From contig DYDK01000106.1 of the NCBI GenBank assembly GCA_020717935.1, positions 1-6,379 of the forward strand: DNA of 6,379 bases. The letters are read 5' to 3'. Under the pieces are notes generated by a model that was given only the letters and a program-made list of their open reading frames with translations, did not search any database and was not told where the DNA came from. The translations under genes and the position numbers were made by a program. Positions within the stretch are counted from its first letter, which is position 1. Each line of letters begins with the position of its first letter. The stretch is from Desulfocapsa sp. Lineage in GTDB: Bacteria > Desulfobacterota > Desulfobulbia > Desulfobulbales > Desulfocapsaceae. Of this stretch, positions 6,320 to 6,379 are shown piece by piece.

Positions 6320-6379
6320 CTTTTCCGGGGAGTGTCTGGTTGCTCCTCTTTGGAGGCTCAAGCCTTCTGGGTGTTGCCT

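Larger units (their letters stand above)
5983..6379. other. Gene-poor tail: coding debris and REP-like repeats
   Basis: This 397-nt stretch has no intact gene that can be supported on either strand. It holds a short radical-SAM-like reading fragment (6083-6202), a 7-bp hairpin (ATGTGCC 6184-6190 with GGCACAT 6203-6209) and a repeat cluster (6230-6319). The last 50 bases are unassigned. No convincing terminator follows the sensor gene: only a weak A/T stem GTAAAA/TTTTAC at 5988-6004 is seen. Confidence 0.6.

Overview
The window looks like chromosomal DNA from an anaerobic respiratory bacterium, most plausibly a Desulfobacterota member (sulfate or sulfur metabolising, or metal-reducing deltaproteobacterial type). 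This is inferred from a c3-like multiheme cytochrome with an FxHxxH/CXXCHH signature, a Tat-exported four-cluster ferredoxin and a HybB/NrfD quinone-interacting membrane protein. No 16S or other taxonomic marker is present, so the assignment is tentative. All recognisable genes lie on the + strand.

Layout. (1) 1-1425: the AAA+ and zinc-peptidase part of FtsH. Its N-terminus lies before the window, and one extra T near 247-249 puts a TGA inside the conserved pore-loop region. (2) 1426-1658: a gene gap filled mainly by a 179-nt, perfectly centred imperfect palindrome (1439-1617) that looks like a non-autonomous mobile element or structured repeat. (3) 1659-4432: a compact three-gene operon encoding a secreted five-heme cytochrome c, a Tat-exported 4x[4Fe-4S] protein with a C-terminal membrane anchor, and a ten-helix HybB/NrfD-family protein. 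It is followed by a GC-rich hairpin (4442-4475). (4) 4513-5982: a membrane-bound histidine-kinase-like sensor that keeps the phospho-accepting His but has an eroded ATPase domain. (5) 5983-6379: no intact gene. It holds a short fragment resembling a radical SAM coding sequence and a REP-like repeat cluster (6230-6319).

Working together. The three operon proteins form a plausible membrane electron-transfer complex. The NrfD-like subunit would exchange electrons with membrane quinol, the Fe-S protein would carry them through four clusters on the periplasmic face, and the multiheme cytochrome would exchange them with other periplasmic carriers. No catalytic subunit (hydrogenase, molybdopterin enzyme, nitrite reductase) is encoded next to it, so the complex probably works as a quinone:cytochrome oxidoreductase. 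The downstream sensor-like gene sits behind a hairpin, and any regulatory link to the operon is speculative. The two ends of the window (broken ftsH, gene debris and repeats) suggest a locus with some genome turnover around a well-kept respiratory operon.
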